From Moniliophthora roreri (Eukaryota > Basidiomycota > Agaricomycetes > Agaricales > Marasmiaceae), in the NCBI GenBank assembly GCA_001466705.2, contig LATX02000201.1:1-64000 (forward strand): a stretch of 64,000 nucleotides of DNA, given 5' to 3'. Each line of letters opens with the position of its first letter. Position 1 is the stretch's first letter. The translations under genes were made by a program, and so were the position numbers. The notes beneath the pieces were generated by a model, which searched no databases, was not told where the DNA came from, and saw only the letters and a program-made list of their open reading frames with translations. Below, piece by piece: positions 22,068 to 34,164 of the stretch.

Positions 22068-25000
22068 ATGGCTAGTCCATCGCCATTGTCCTCTACTCCC
22101 TCTTCCTCATCGTCATCCTCACCAATGACCTCGCCTAGAACTCGCCCAAGAGGACATTCTCTCACTAATACTCCGTCGTCGAACTCGCCGTTGAGCCGGG
22201 TTACCACTTCATCGTCCTCGGAACATGGCTTTCAACCTCCATCACCGACCCAAGCCCAATCGTTTTCATCTCTACTTTCTCCTCCACATCAGTATCCAGA
22301 TCCGGAAATGAACGCGTCTACGTCGACCTTTCGACTTCGATCACGATCTCGCTCAAAAAGTCCGGGAAGGTTAGGCTCGTTACCCGGTGCGGGGACGGCG
22401 ACGCCGCCAGGCGGTGTGCCTCTAAGCTGGTGGGTCAAATCGTCACCAGAGCTTGGGAACAAGAAGGAGAAACAATGGGAGGTCGAGAGAAGGCCTTGGG
22501 TTGAGAAGGATGTCAAGGGTGACGACGAAAAGGTACCTCCAGAACAGACTGAAGGATGGAATCTTACTAGACAGGTGCGTTTCAGAGTCTTCCACTGGGT
22601 GACGCGTTTTATACTGATTATGTGTGGTATAGCGTGTCTACATGGCTGCTCGGTCAGTCCTTGGTACAGCTCTTGATGTCACGCATGAAGCTCTCGTGCT
22701 TTCGGCCGATATGCTTGAGTTTGCGCCAATTCCTGGACTCAGTGCATGTGCGAGAACGTTATTGTTGATCTGGGACTCGCTACAAATGGTCGACGTACGT
22801 CTCTTTCATGCTTTCGTAGCGCATTGCTAACCAGAAGTGTTGTACAGCTGAACCGACTACAATGTCTTCGTCTCACTGAGCGATGTGCTAATATCCTGCT
22901 TAGTGTTCGGGAGGAAGTCAAAGAGGCCGGAGACCAGGTGACAGAAGAGCTGAGGGTGCCTATTTCGAAGTTGACCGAGTAAGTGTCGCTGGCATGCTTC
23001 TACTCGCTTTAAGTAGCTGACGTGTGCAATAGGGCATTCAACACTGTCTACATCTTCCTCCAAAAACAGGCACATCGACCATTCTTGAAGCGATACCTGA
23101 AAAGAGATGAGATCCTGAGGCAGATTGAGGGATGCGACGCCGAGTTGCAAGAGGCACTGGGCATGTTCTCTGTAAGTGTTGTCTCTCTCTCTCGCTCGCT
23201 CGCTCTTTGGGCTCTCGCTGAGCTTTCTCATCCTTCCGTTGCACTTTTCATGTATACAATGGGGCTGACGTGTTTTCTTACAGCTCTCCATCCAAATCCG
23301 AATCCTCAAGCAAATCCAAGCTTCCGAAGCCCGCCGCCAACGAGACACCAAAATGCTCCTGGATGAGGTCATTGCTGAGCGCGAGCGGCTTTCGTCCATG
23401 TCAACGTTGGGACAAATTGCCTCTTCCTCTACTCTCGGACAACTCCAGCTCACACCGCAAATCACACGCTCGTCCACCTCTAGTGGCTGGACGGGCGTTG
23501 TTGGAATTGTCGATGGTGTACCGGTCGGTGCTATCGGTGGTGTCGGTTTAGGCCTTATGGGAACGAGTGGCACCGGTAATGCGTTGCAGCTCACTGGCGT
23601 AGAAACGCACCAAGGGCAAGGACAGTTGCTTTCTGCACCGTCCTTAACATCTTTTGACAGTTCGGGGAGTACATCTACTGTCAGTAGTAATACGACTGTT
23701 ACCGCCCCTGCTCCCGTTCCCGCTCCCGTTCCCGTTCCTGCTCAAGCGCCTCGTACTACACTGCCCACAACAGTTTCCGAGGTATTCCCTACCTATCCCG
23801 GTTCACCGGTGATCTCTCCACCGATACCATCCACCTCCCAACTGCCTCCTCTACCATCTTCACCTACCTCTTATATCGACCCCCACACAAACGACAAGAG
23901 TACCTTGAAAAGCATCAATGCCTTCTTGACAGCGCAAAACGTGTCCGACGCAGCACTCGACGCTCAGGATCTCCGAAACCTGATGAGAGAAGCCTTGGCC
24001 AAGGGAAGCGATGTCGAGATGTTGAGCGTCTTGGGTGTTGGTAGAGAGGAAATGCCCGAAGCTATCAAAACCATGCAACGTGCACTCGAAGGGCTTATCG
24101 AGCGAGAGCGAGACGAGGAGGAAGGTCTCAAGGATTTTCAGAGGGAGATGGTTGCTGGTTACCGTGGTGTTGGTGGTGGTGATGAATCAATGCTGTCACC
24201 GATACCCGAACGACCACCGATGCCAAAGAGGAGTTCGAGTCAGGTTTCTGCCAAGTTGGCCAAGATGGCGAGGAGGCTGAGTACCCAGGTTACGCCGGCT
24301 ATTGAGGAGGAGCCTGGTTCCTCCAACGCTAGGAGTGCGGTGAGGAGGAGTAAGACTGTCTCGTCGTCTACGGGGTCGACGTCTTCCTCTTCTGCAAAGG
24401 CTAGTGGTGGTTCTGGGTCTGGGCAAGCGAGGAGTGTAGGAAGAAAGGATACCCTGGACAGGGAGTTTATTGAGAGCGGAATTGATGCGTTGAGGCGGAT
24501 GAGTAGGACTCATGGCGTCACGGAAGGTGGAAGTTTGCCTAGCTGGACGATTACGAGGTATGAAGTGGATCGTGAGAAGAAGATTGGAATTGGGTTCTTT
24601 AGTGATGTCTACCGAGGAAAATGGAGGAATCAGACGGTGGCTATCAAGGTTTGTGGTCTCTACTCTGTTGTTTCAGTCATTGACTATAACGGTGTTTTTG
24701 GTTTTAGGTCCTCGCCGAAACGACACCTCGTAACCTCTTTCTTCGTGAGATCAAAGTATGGAAAGGGCTCAGACATCCCAATGTGTTGGAGCTGCTTGGA
24801 GCGAGCAGTGCTAGTGGGGAAGCTCCATGGTTCTTCGTCAGTCCGTACATGAGGTAAGTCTAATTTCACTCGTTCTTTAGCGTACCTGGTTCTAACGATG
24901 TGAAAAATGTAGAAACGGCAGCTTATCAGACTTCCTTCGTCGTATTGTCAATCGCGATGAAGGACCACCGGCCGGACTTGGGTTACCTGCGTACCTTCAT

Positions 25001-27406
25001 CCGTCAACATCAGCCTCTACTGTGACAGGTCTGGGACTGGTTGAAGGTGCTAGTGGACGTACCCGCACCGCAAGTTATCCCGGATCCAGCTCCCTTGGGA
25101 TCACGATGTCAAAATCTTCGTCGGGTATGCATTCGCGAGGAAGAAGTGGGAGCTTTAGTGGTGCTGCACTGGGAGAGGTAGAGAGGGAGTGGGATCTCTT
25201 GAGGTTCATGCACGAGATCGCAAAGGGGATGGAATATCTGCATGGAAATGGGGTGTTGCATGGTGATTTGAAGGTTGGTCTCTCATTTTGTAATGACGAT
25301 CAACGGTGCACTGACGAACATGGATAGGCGGCGAACGTGTTGGTTGACGATCGAATTCATTGTGTCATCTCAGATTTCGGTCAGAGTGAAATGAAGAGCG
25401 AAGCTTATAGGATCAGTGGGACGCCTGTTCCTCGTAAGTGTCGTTTTTTAACATTCCCAATCAGGAAAGCTGATGTTTGCGTATAGATGGCACTCTTCGC
25501 TGGCAAGCACCCGAGCTCATGGATGGACGGTCTCAGAGCCAGCTCACCGTGGAGATGGATGTGTACGCGTTTGCCATAACATGTATAGAGGTGTTGAGTA
25601 TGGGACGTATGCCTTGGCCGTTGGTAGATGATGATGCTGTTAGGCATTTTGTTCTCAGTATGTCTTTCCTTTCTTGCGCTTCCCTCTGTTTGCTAACACA
25701 AAACTGCAGAAGACGACACCCGCCCTACAATCCCACAGACCCGATTCAGTACACCGGCTGTCCAAAATACCATCCGAAACTGTTGGAAGACAAACCCATT
25801 CGAGAGACCACATTTCAGTGTTGTTGCGAGGGATCTGAAGGCGCTTCGCAAGGGTATCGGGGCTGAGGATGATACCATGTCACCTACCCCTGTTCAGAAC
25901 CCGACAGAGTTGGAGTACGGCACCTCGAGGCCCAGTCCCGATATGAGGCCGATTGGGTTACCTCCCACTGGTAGCACACCTCGTGAGCACACCTCTTTTC
26001 ATCTTTCCAAATGTCTCACTGATTCGGGTTATATAGCTCGTACTTCAACCTCAACGCTACCTGTTCCGGTCCCTAGCACATCCCCTGAATCGACATCAGA
26101 TGCATCCTTCCGAACAGCGAGAGATCTCTCAACTTCGCCCACCTTCCCTACTCTCCATTCACACCGAGAGGAGATTGTTACCACTCCGAGGATACATATG
26201 CCGGAACCCGTTATCTATACGCCCTCCGCTCCTAGTTCGGCTACTTCATCACTCTTCGATCCAAGTACGGGCTCTCAATCAGAAGATGGTGATGCCGTTG
26301 GCGTCCCGGATAACGCAGTGGAAGATGGATATGACTCGCCTCCACCGGCGAATGAAAGACTAGCCGAAACGAGGAACGAGAGGAGGTATCGGATGTTGCT
26401 AGTTCACGAGTTTCATCCGTCGTGTGAGTCCCTTTATACATATAGCGTCTAGATTGGGCTCTAATCTGATGTTCACAGTGACTTTACCTCTGTGGTCGCC
26501 TTCTCCCATCGCGATCGGTGCTGTAGGTTATCTGTCAAAACCGAAAGGCGCATTCGTCACCTTGTTCAATGCGTTCCAGCCTGAAAAGAGCAGCGAACCC
26601 AGGATTAAAAGCTTACCTAACGTCAATGGCTACGTGGCTGGTTACGGCAAGGTAGCAACGGGGAGCCAGAGGCAGGACAAGCGGAATGCGGTCTTGAGGG
26701 GCATGGATACCATTGCGGGATTCTTGACGTTCAGTGGACGAGGCAGAGCAGGAGAAGGCATTTCGTGGGTTTCTCCCTATTATGAACGGGACTGGCTGCT
26801 AATGAATCCCAACGTAGTCAATCTGTTACCCGACGTTATTCCTTTCCTCTTAGAGCTGGGCATAAGGCAGCGTACTTGTGCACCGAAACAACCATCTACC
26901 GTTATGTAGAGAGCCTGGATGCGCCAAAGAAGTGGTTCAAAGCCAACGCGGATTTAGTTTTGGACGTGTATGGTGAGAAACACCACATCCAGAGGGAAGA
27001 TCTATACTTTGGTGAGTGGTCCCATTTTGCGTCCAAGTGCCAAGGAACTCAAGTTTGTGGCAGTGATTGGGACCCTTGACGCCCCAGACCATGCTTTGTT
27101 CGTCAGCCACAATCATCCAGATGGACAGGTACGCTCATTGTCCTATCCTGCTCTCTTCCCGCACTAAATTATCGCTCGCAGGCTCATTTTAACGTGTACA
27201 CGTCCAACAAGTCGAAGCAACCCTGGGGTACATTTACCACTGATACCGAGGTTCCACTGGAGATGGGCGGCCCTGTGTATCACGAAGAAGTCAAGGCGCA
27301 AAGTCTTTCGGCCAGTAAGGTTTCGAACAACGGTGACCCCTGGAATACGGTACTGGTGGCTAGGTTGAGGTTCAAACCAGACGTGTTGGAACCTACAAGT
27401 CTTTGA
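22068..27406 (+). CDS. MLKL-like bundle plus TKL protein kinase plus fungal C-terminal domain
   Basis: Fifteen exons (22068-22574, 22633-22794, 22848-22978, 23033-23171, 23284-24648, 24708-24853, 24913-25273, 25328-25433, 25487-25657, 25710-25982, 26037-26423, 26479-26764, 26818-27011, 27064-27128, 27182-27406) join in frame to 1505 residues. Residues 1-170 are low-complexity Ser/Pro. Residues about 175-345 form a helical domain resembling the four-helix bundle at the N-terminus of MLKL and related fungal proteins. A Ser/Pro-rich linker follows. The kinase domain (about 730-1075) keeps all catalytic residues: VAIK Lys768, LREI Glu782, HGDLK Asp935 and DFG Asp953, then APE 980-982, so it should be active, with an insert of about 70 residues before helix E. 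The C-terminal about 300 residues (WSPSPIAIGAVGY to the end) form a separate domain with an RRYSFPLRAGHK core. Likely a signalling kinase with a cell-death or immunity-type adaptor domain; membrane targeting is inferred only. Confidence 0.8.
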
Positions 27407-27794
27407 GTCAGCCTTTTCAATTTCTTGTTCCAATTTGCTTCTTTCACTTCGTTTCTCCTCGTTTCGTTTTGTTATTGTATCTTGGATTGGAGCACGTCAA
27501 TTCTTCCATTTCCCAACTCTGCACACGCATTTCCACGGACTCCGACGCACACACATACATTATTTCTATACCTTTTGGAATCGGCACTCGCATAGCTATT
27601 GTTCACATACTGCAAGCACTCCGTACATACAGTAAGTTCGATTTGTATCTTCATCCCGAAGTTTCATGTACTTGTATACCTACAATCAGTAGAACCAATG
27701 GAATGGAACGGAATATCATTTCACATCTACATGACGCCGAATGACTCGGAGAGTCGAAGTGACGCGACGTGATGCAAACCATGTGCTGAATCCT
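27407..27794. other. kinase 3' flank
   Basis: 3' flank of the kinase gene, with normal CpG content. No gene is seen. The CpG-poor repeat copy C starts at about 27795. Confidence 0.45.
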
Positions 27795-30497
27795 CTAACT
27801 GCTCTACCTGTCTACACTGGTCGTTCAGGCTCCAATACGTATTACATTTGAAACATTCACAAACTGGGCTCATAGTCACAGTAGTAGCAATAAGTACTAA
27901 GACAATCTACACAGAATTCCTCTTGCCTGGATCCTGAATTCCCTCTGCCAAGGACCTAGTTTCAACATCAACCACCTGTACATGTGATCCGGTATCCAAA
28001 CTCCCAGATCCCGGTCCTGCACCATCAGCAAAATGAAGAGACGATATGACTTGGTTCATGCTCGTATGTTCAACAGTTTTACCACCAGCTGCCCGTATAA
28101 TGATTAATGTTGGAGCAATCCCCTATCAGTATCCAGGTTAGTTGACAACAATAAAAAACAGAAGCATCTGACATACAGCAACCTGATATGAGATAGAAAA
28201 CAGATTAAAAGGCATTGAACCTGTAACATCTGGTTTATCCAATAACAAAGTGTAAATGAGACTAGTAGTAAGGAAGATGGGGTAGAGGATCCCGCTCTCA
28301 AGTCTAACAAGCTACAAGTGAGAATGAGTCTGAACTGAGGAAGAGTTGAAAAACATACATGATGGCTACAATTGTGTTATACTTGGATTTAATGACAGGT
28401 CCCATATGTTTCCGTGCTTCTCGGCTGATCCACCATATGCGACCAGCTACAGGAAGTAAGCTGACATCCAGTTTCCACAGATCAGCCAGGACTGACCTGT
28501 CAGCAATGTCAAAAGAATGTTAACACCCATCTCTGCAAGCCAGAATGCAGTGTCTATAGCATTGCCCTGGAGGTATAGCTGCCACCTTGCTGGATCAGAG
28601 TTGCTAATACCAATGACTATGAATACAGAGGCAACAATTTCACAGACTAGTACCAGTGTCAGAATGAGCTCAGTGATGCAACTGAACTGAGAGAATACTT
28701 ACTAGCTAGCAAAAGCACCATGGAGATAAATAGGTATGCAATCCATTTGGATGAGCCCCATAACACATAGCAGCAGTGGAGCTGAGTAGATTCAAGAGTA
28801 AGTCTAGGAATTCATAAGAGAGGATTACTGTAAGGGACATACCAGCATCAAATCTGCCATAACTCTATCTCGAATGGATTAGCTAGTAAATTCAAATGCA
28901 CAGACAAAATGGGCTTACACCAAACATAGTGGCAGAATTTGATCAAAGCCACTAGAACACTATCAGTCATAGCAAGTCCATGTAATTAACTTCCCTACAT
29001 ACACTGCAATTGTCATTGCCTTATCATGCTGCAAATATGCCAAAAATGATGCCCAATCTTGATTTTTGGTAAATGTAAACTCCAGAGTTGCTTGGTAGGC
29101 ATAGGCAAAGGTCTGCACAACAATAAATGCACTTGTCAGGGTAAAAAGCACTATAGTGAAGAACATGTAGAGTGCTCGATTTGGGCGATCTTGTTGGTGA
29201 ATGAGAATATGAAGTGAAATGGTAAATAGGACTGTGTAGATGCCTGGCATAAGTTGCATGTCAGAACCCTGTAGTAACTGTGCTGAAGTGTTTGAATTTA
29301 CCATAGACATAAAACATAACCTAGAAAAACAGAGGAATGTTGAGAAAGGAGAAACTAACAGGGAGAAAAAAACATACAGTGAGATTCACCCAGGATAGTG
29401 GTGACTGTATTGAAAGGTGTAATATCTTCTTCTGTTACAGAGGAGTTGGACATGGTATACTTGTACACTGTTACAGTATCCAGAATGCAATGGAAGCTCT
29501 ACTTCTTATATTCTTCAGCTTCCTTAGTGCCAAATACACAGAAAGAGCAGTTATTTTTGGACTCTATCAAAATGTTGTACAAGGCTGGGCATTTGAACGA
29601 GTGATGAGATGGATTCAGAAGTTGCTAACATGAGAGTGAACATCCTGAGCAACAGTGATATCACTAGTCAAAAGTCAGTATCTTTACACTGAAACCTGGC
29701 ACAACTTGTATGATCTCACACATTTCCTCTAGCCTCCAACAGGAAATTTGAACCAAGTCTGCTATACTAATGGTGCTAACCTGATTCTGCCTGCCTGATC
29801 TGTAGATAACTCATAGAATATTGAATTACAACAGGAACATGAATAGGAAACTGAACATCATGCTGTAGTCCTGGACAGCTGAGCAACAATCAGAATCAAT
29901 AACAAAATAGAGGGTGACAAGACAAAATCTTCTAAAAACTCCCAAAGTGATGACACCATATGGTTCTGAGGTTCAAGTGGGAAGATCAAAGATAAAAGGT
30001 AGTATCAGTTTGTCAAACATTCTGAGGCTCTTAGCTACAATCTCCTTGCTGCAATATGTAGTAAAGAACCACTGTCATGATTGATTGTTGTGGCCTAGCT
30101 GTGAGGTCTCTGCTCATCTGCTCAATCCCTGAGTCTGGCTAGAAAAGAGGTGCTGATGGTTGGTCTTCAGAATTCTGTCTTTAGGATACATTGTTACCAG
30201 GCTGCTGCTATTTTTTGCTTGCCTCATCAAACACAGTGGTGCCTAGTCACAGTCCAAGGGATAGAGAATGAATTGAACCCTGCTGAAGCTTTTATTTGAA
30301 CAAGTGCTCAAAGGGCTGAATGAACTTGACTGGATTCATGTGCATGAGGAGTCTATCAGACTTCACTATTGAGAGATCCCTGGCATGAGAGGGATGAATG
30401 AAAATAACCTACCAACAGATTAGAGTAGGGTAAACTTTAACTGTGGTTGATACTATGTCCTTGACGGGTCTGAATTGCAGGCTCACGTTGGTCAAAC
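27795..30497 (-). repeat. dispersed repeat copy C
   Basis: Read on the minus strand, it starts at the shared GTTTGACCAAC edge (30497) and ends shortly after the stop of its membrane protein gene, where homology with A, B and D downstream DNA fades near 27795. It lacks the kinase-upstream segment present in A, B and D. CpG is scarce through most of it. It lies downstream of the kinase gene, in the opposite orientation to copy B. Confidence 0.7.
27907..29453 (-). pseudogene. seven-helix membrane protein, copy C (11-nt deletion)
   Basis: Same gene plan, starting MSNSSVTEEDITPF on the minus strand. Compared with copy E, exon 1 has lost 11 nt at about 29389-29391 (between the TTIL codons and the donor), which shifts the frame. 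The remaining exons are good: GIYTVLFTISLHIL, then FIVVQTFAYAYQATLEF, HCYVMGLI-type region, GRIWWI and the last exon with the GIAPTLIII signature. It keeps the ancestral CGA codon in GRIWWISRE (28421-28423) and CGG in the last exon (28093-28095), both of which are mutated in other copies, so apart from the deletion it is the best preserved. Confidence 0.75.
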
Positions 30498-30852
30498 AGA
30501 CAGATTGGATGAGAAACTATCTCTGGATGATGGTGGTTAGCTCATATGTGTGATTACCAAACAATCCAAGAGCTACGATAGCCAAATCTCTTTACAGGCA
30601 GATGTTTATTTGGCATACTTCACGTGGTTGAACTCTCCTCCGGCGGCGACGAGAAAAACTAAAATTTGATGGTTCGCCGAACATATAGCGGAATGGGTGG
30701 CAGTTGAACACACGTATGTGACAAGCTATGACAACTAGGATGATCATCATTCCAGGTACTTGAGACTAGGCCCGCTCAACATTTGCACTCTTTGAGCAAT
30801 CACTTGTCATATATTATACATGTCAATAGAACAAGAGAAAACGTGTGCACAA
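30498..30852. other. no gene; boundary from repeat to normal DNA
   Basis: Holds the 3' flank of the alcohol dehydrogenase gene. CpG content is normal. No other feature is seen. Confidence 0.4.
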
Positions 30853-32514
30853 TCAAGGGTGCAACAACACCTTTGTGTACCCATCCACCCTCCTATCAAA
30901 CTTGTCATACGCTTCTGGTGCTTGATCCAAGCCTACATTGTGTGATACCACAAACGATGGTTTCGCCCGCCCAGCGATAATGAGATCGCGAAGGTACCGA
31001 TTGTACGCTTTGACGTTGCATTGTCCGGTTCCGAGAGAAAGACCCTTCTCGAATAACTTGCCGAACGGGAAGGATATGTATCCCCTTGGTAGAAACATAT
31101 TAGCAACCGAGGACCAAAAGGGTAAAACAATAACGCGACTAACTTGGCCGCAGCCGAATCCGGTGCACCAGGGTCACTGGGAACATACAGCCCTGGAATG
31201 CCAAGTCCACCAGTAGGCCGCACAACCCGAATCAATGCCTCGAGAACCGCATTAGGCTGTTCAGTCTTTCCATCACTCGTCGTAGCTTGGTACCCCACAG
31301 CTATCAGGCAACTCATGAGCCGAGACTTATTTAGAACAACCCCAGAAGGACGACGTACCATCGACACCTCGATCAACCTCCCTCCCGTTTCTGAGCTTCA
31401 AAATCTCCTCCACCGGATCACCCTTACCAAAGTCAATTGGAGTACACCCGATCTCCTTCGCCTTGGCCAACCTCTCCGGTACTCGATCAACCACATACAC
31501 ATCAGATGCTCCACGTAAAACTGCGGAATACGCAGCCATGAGCCCAACAGGCCCAGCTCCAAAGACTGCTACCGATTCGCCGGGTCGGAAGCCAGAGAGT
31601 TGGACGCCGTGCCAACCTGTAGGGAAGATGTCTGCGAGAAGGGCAAAATCTTCTTCGTGTTCTGTTCCAGCAGGTAGTTTGAGTGCGTTGAAGTCGGCGA
31701 AGGGTACTCGGACGTATTCCTGTTTGTGAGGGTTGAGTTTCAGAGCGACGCGTGCAAGTGAGGTGGAGTACTCACGGCTTGTCCGCCTGGATATGGCCCC
31801 ATGGCCACGTATCCATAAGCACTATGATGACAGATCTTCAGTCTTCAACATCTATCAGCCCTCGAGTTACGGAAAAACTTGCCCGCCAGCCTGGATCAGA
31901 TGCATGTCAGAAAAAAAAAAGGCAAAAGCGAGATAGAGCACGACTCACGAATCCAGGATTGACATGTGTGCAGAATGCGGATCTTCCTTCTTCACAGTTG
32001 AGGCATCTCCCACATGCAACGTTGAATGGCATCACAACGCGGTCTCCTTTCTTTAAAAGCTGAGGTCCAAATACGAATCAACCCCAATTCTCTCTCGGTT
32101 CGATTAGGGAACGCACCGTTACGCCGCTGCCAAGTTCCTTCATATCCATAGATCAGTTGATGTTAATAAAGCGATTGCATAACGTACGTCGACGATTCCC
32201 ATGCTACGAGATTATACCAAATGAACCTTTGTTGGATGACAGAAGAAAAAGTACATGACACACTTTTCGTGCCCAAAAACAATTCCAGGTTCTGCTGCCG
32301 TACGTCCTTCGTACATGTGAAGGTCGCTTCCACAGATACACGAGGTCGTCACTTTCAAAGAAAACGTCAGCATGAGCTCTCATTCAGATTTAAAAAAAAC
32401 GAACTGCGCACCCTTTACAATAATATCATCTGGGTGTTGAATAGTTGGTTTAGATACCTCTCGAACGGACACACTGAATGGTTTGTCGTATACTACTGCT
32501 CGCATAGTAGCCAT
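30853..32514 (-). CDS. zinc-dependent alcohol dehydrogenase, formaldehyde dehydrogenase-like
   Basis: Minus strand, start 32514 (MATMRAVVYDKPFSVSV), stop 30853, several short introns. A medium-chain dehydrogenase of about 390-400 residues. The catalytic zinc segment reads ICGSDLHMYEGR followed by FGHE. The structural zinc loop CGRCLNCEEGRSAFC has all four Cys. The nucleotide-binding site reads GAGPVGLMAA, followed by VYVVDR, the acidic residue favouring NAD over NADP. The later part (FPFGKLFEKGLSLGTGQCNV) resembles the glutathione-independent formaldehyde dehydrogenase-like branch. It oxidises an alcohol or aldehyde in the cytosol; the substrate cannot be told from sequence. It lies between repeats C and D, with normal CpG content and no lesion seen. 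Confidence 0.8.
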
Positions 32515-33660
32515 GGTGAGAAAGTGGTCGAATGGAAGGGGGTTCTATCCTTTTATCAGAGGAAGGTGCGGCTTGGGAATGGCACTGAAGGCCTGGTGAC
32601 CGTGTCAGATGGCATAGCGGGAGCTTGGGAACTCAGCTAACAATAGTGTCGTTGCTCAAAGTCGAGGAGGTTGAGGCTGAAAGGCTCTCTGGAAGCCTTA
32701 CAATAGTCAGCATCGATACGATATACCAGGGTTTTGGTTCGAAAACTCACTGTGTGCTTTTGCGACTTGGTCCCTCAAAGTTGAACGCTACATCTGGATC
32801 TTGAGAACAGATGTTTCATGCATGAGAACAAATCTAGCCTAGAACAGCCAAAGGACAGATGCATCAAAAGGGTGATGGATGACGACTCCTTCGGACGGCT
32901 CTGCAGCGAGCGCTTGCAGTCGTAGCACGTGGATCCAAGGCAATTGCCGAACCCCAGAGTCTCGGCACTTGCCCGGTCTCACTTCGACCAGTTGTTCCTG
33001 GCATCAACTCCACTGTTCCTATTATCGGTACAACGCTACGCCCTCGATAATCTTGATTTGATTTTCTAGCATGATGCCAAACTGCTAGCCGGTATCACTG
33101 CTGTGCCGTGCTGTGCTTGTTGTATGAAGCGTTCACCTGATAACGGAAGATGCGGCATGGGTCCCTGGGGTGTTGCCCCTTAGCCCCTTGCCCTATCAAC
33201 CCGATGCCGCATCGCCTCAGTAGCGTCAGCACGAAAGATCATAACGGAGAATCAATATTACGTTCATCCACAATCCGTCGTCATACGAATCTCTCTGATT
33301 CCATCTTTTCTCTTATTGAATTATTGTTTTCTGATACCAAAATAGTGAGATTTCGGACATTCGGCAAATCTTCCCAAGGTGTCAACAGGATTGTCCAAGT
33401 ACGTTCTGAACTTCTCTCTGTCCCTACCGACAAACCCTCGATGGAAGAACTCGGCAACCTCCACTGCCCGTGAATCGCTGTGCCTGTATCCACCAATGGT
33501 TGCAACTAGTAGAGTTGCCACCAGAGATGATGTGAAGGACTGACCAAACGATATACTACAGGCGATAAGCCAATGTGTACTAGTGCGGATACTTTGACTG
33601 CTACGAGCTTGGGAGTGTTGAATCAATTGAGCATTCTAAGGTCTAGATTCAAGGCATAGG
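32515..33660. other. alcohol dehydrogenase upstream region, no other gene
   Basis: Includes the upstream region of the dehydrogenase. A 101-codon open stretch on the minus strand at 33321-33626 has a hydrophobic run followed by charged residues but no recognised family. Confidence 0.35.
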
Positions 33661-34164
33661 TGGTATACAAATACATTCAGTTATGACAACTAGGACAAAG
33701 AAATTGAAATACAACAATGCGGCTGTGAGCACATCGGGGATCTACACGACAGTGAATGACTCGACATGATCTGCCAAATTCCTTCCACCATATGCAATCC
33801 ACTTGCCAAGCTCCACAAAACATCCAACAGACATTTCATACCAGTCTTGGCAAAAAGAAAGATGGTGAAAGAGTCCCCCTGACAGCACAAGCCTACACCA
33901 CTATAGCAAGGTCATCATGTCCCTGAGTTGCAAGCAGAGCTCAAGGAACCAGGGCAGTAAAAATTAAATAGCCAGGATAAAGGCCATAGCCTTAATCACA
34001 GAGGTTAATCTACAAAAAAATCTGCAATGCAGGACCTTATCCAACTGGAACATGCCATATGGGGCTTGAGCAGAAAGGCTGATGCATGCATAGAACCACA
34101 GTTGCAAGGACACACAGGTACTAGGGCTTTCATTTTTAGATAGCTAGATAAACTATTGCCTTTA
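33661..34164. other. CpG-poor DNA of unknown origin
   Basis: Very few CG dinucleotides, like the decayed repeats, but I could not match it to another part of the window. It may be a further decayed repeat bordering copy D. Confidence 0.35.

Noticed and set aside
22857..23594. 245-codon minus-strand open frame
   Set aside because: It spans several introns and exons of the kinase gene, whose splice sites and frames fit; an antisense gene is not supported.
24196..24513. Arg-rich minus-strand open frame
   Set aside because: It lies inside exon 5 of the kinase gene, in the antisense direction; its composition reflects the Ser/Pro/Ala-rich codons of the real gene.
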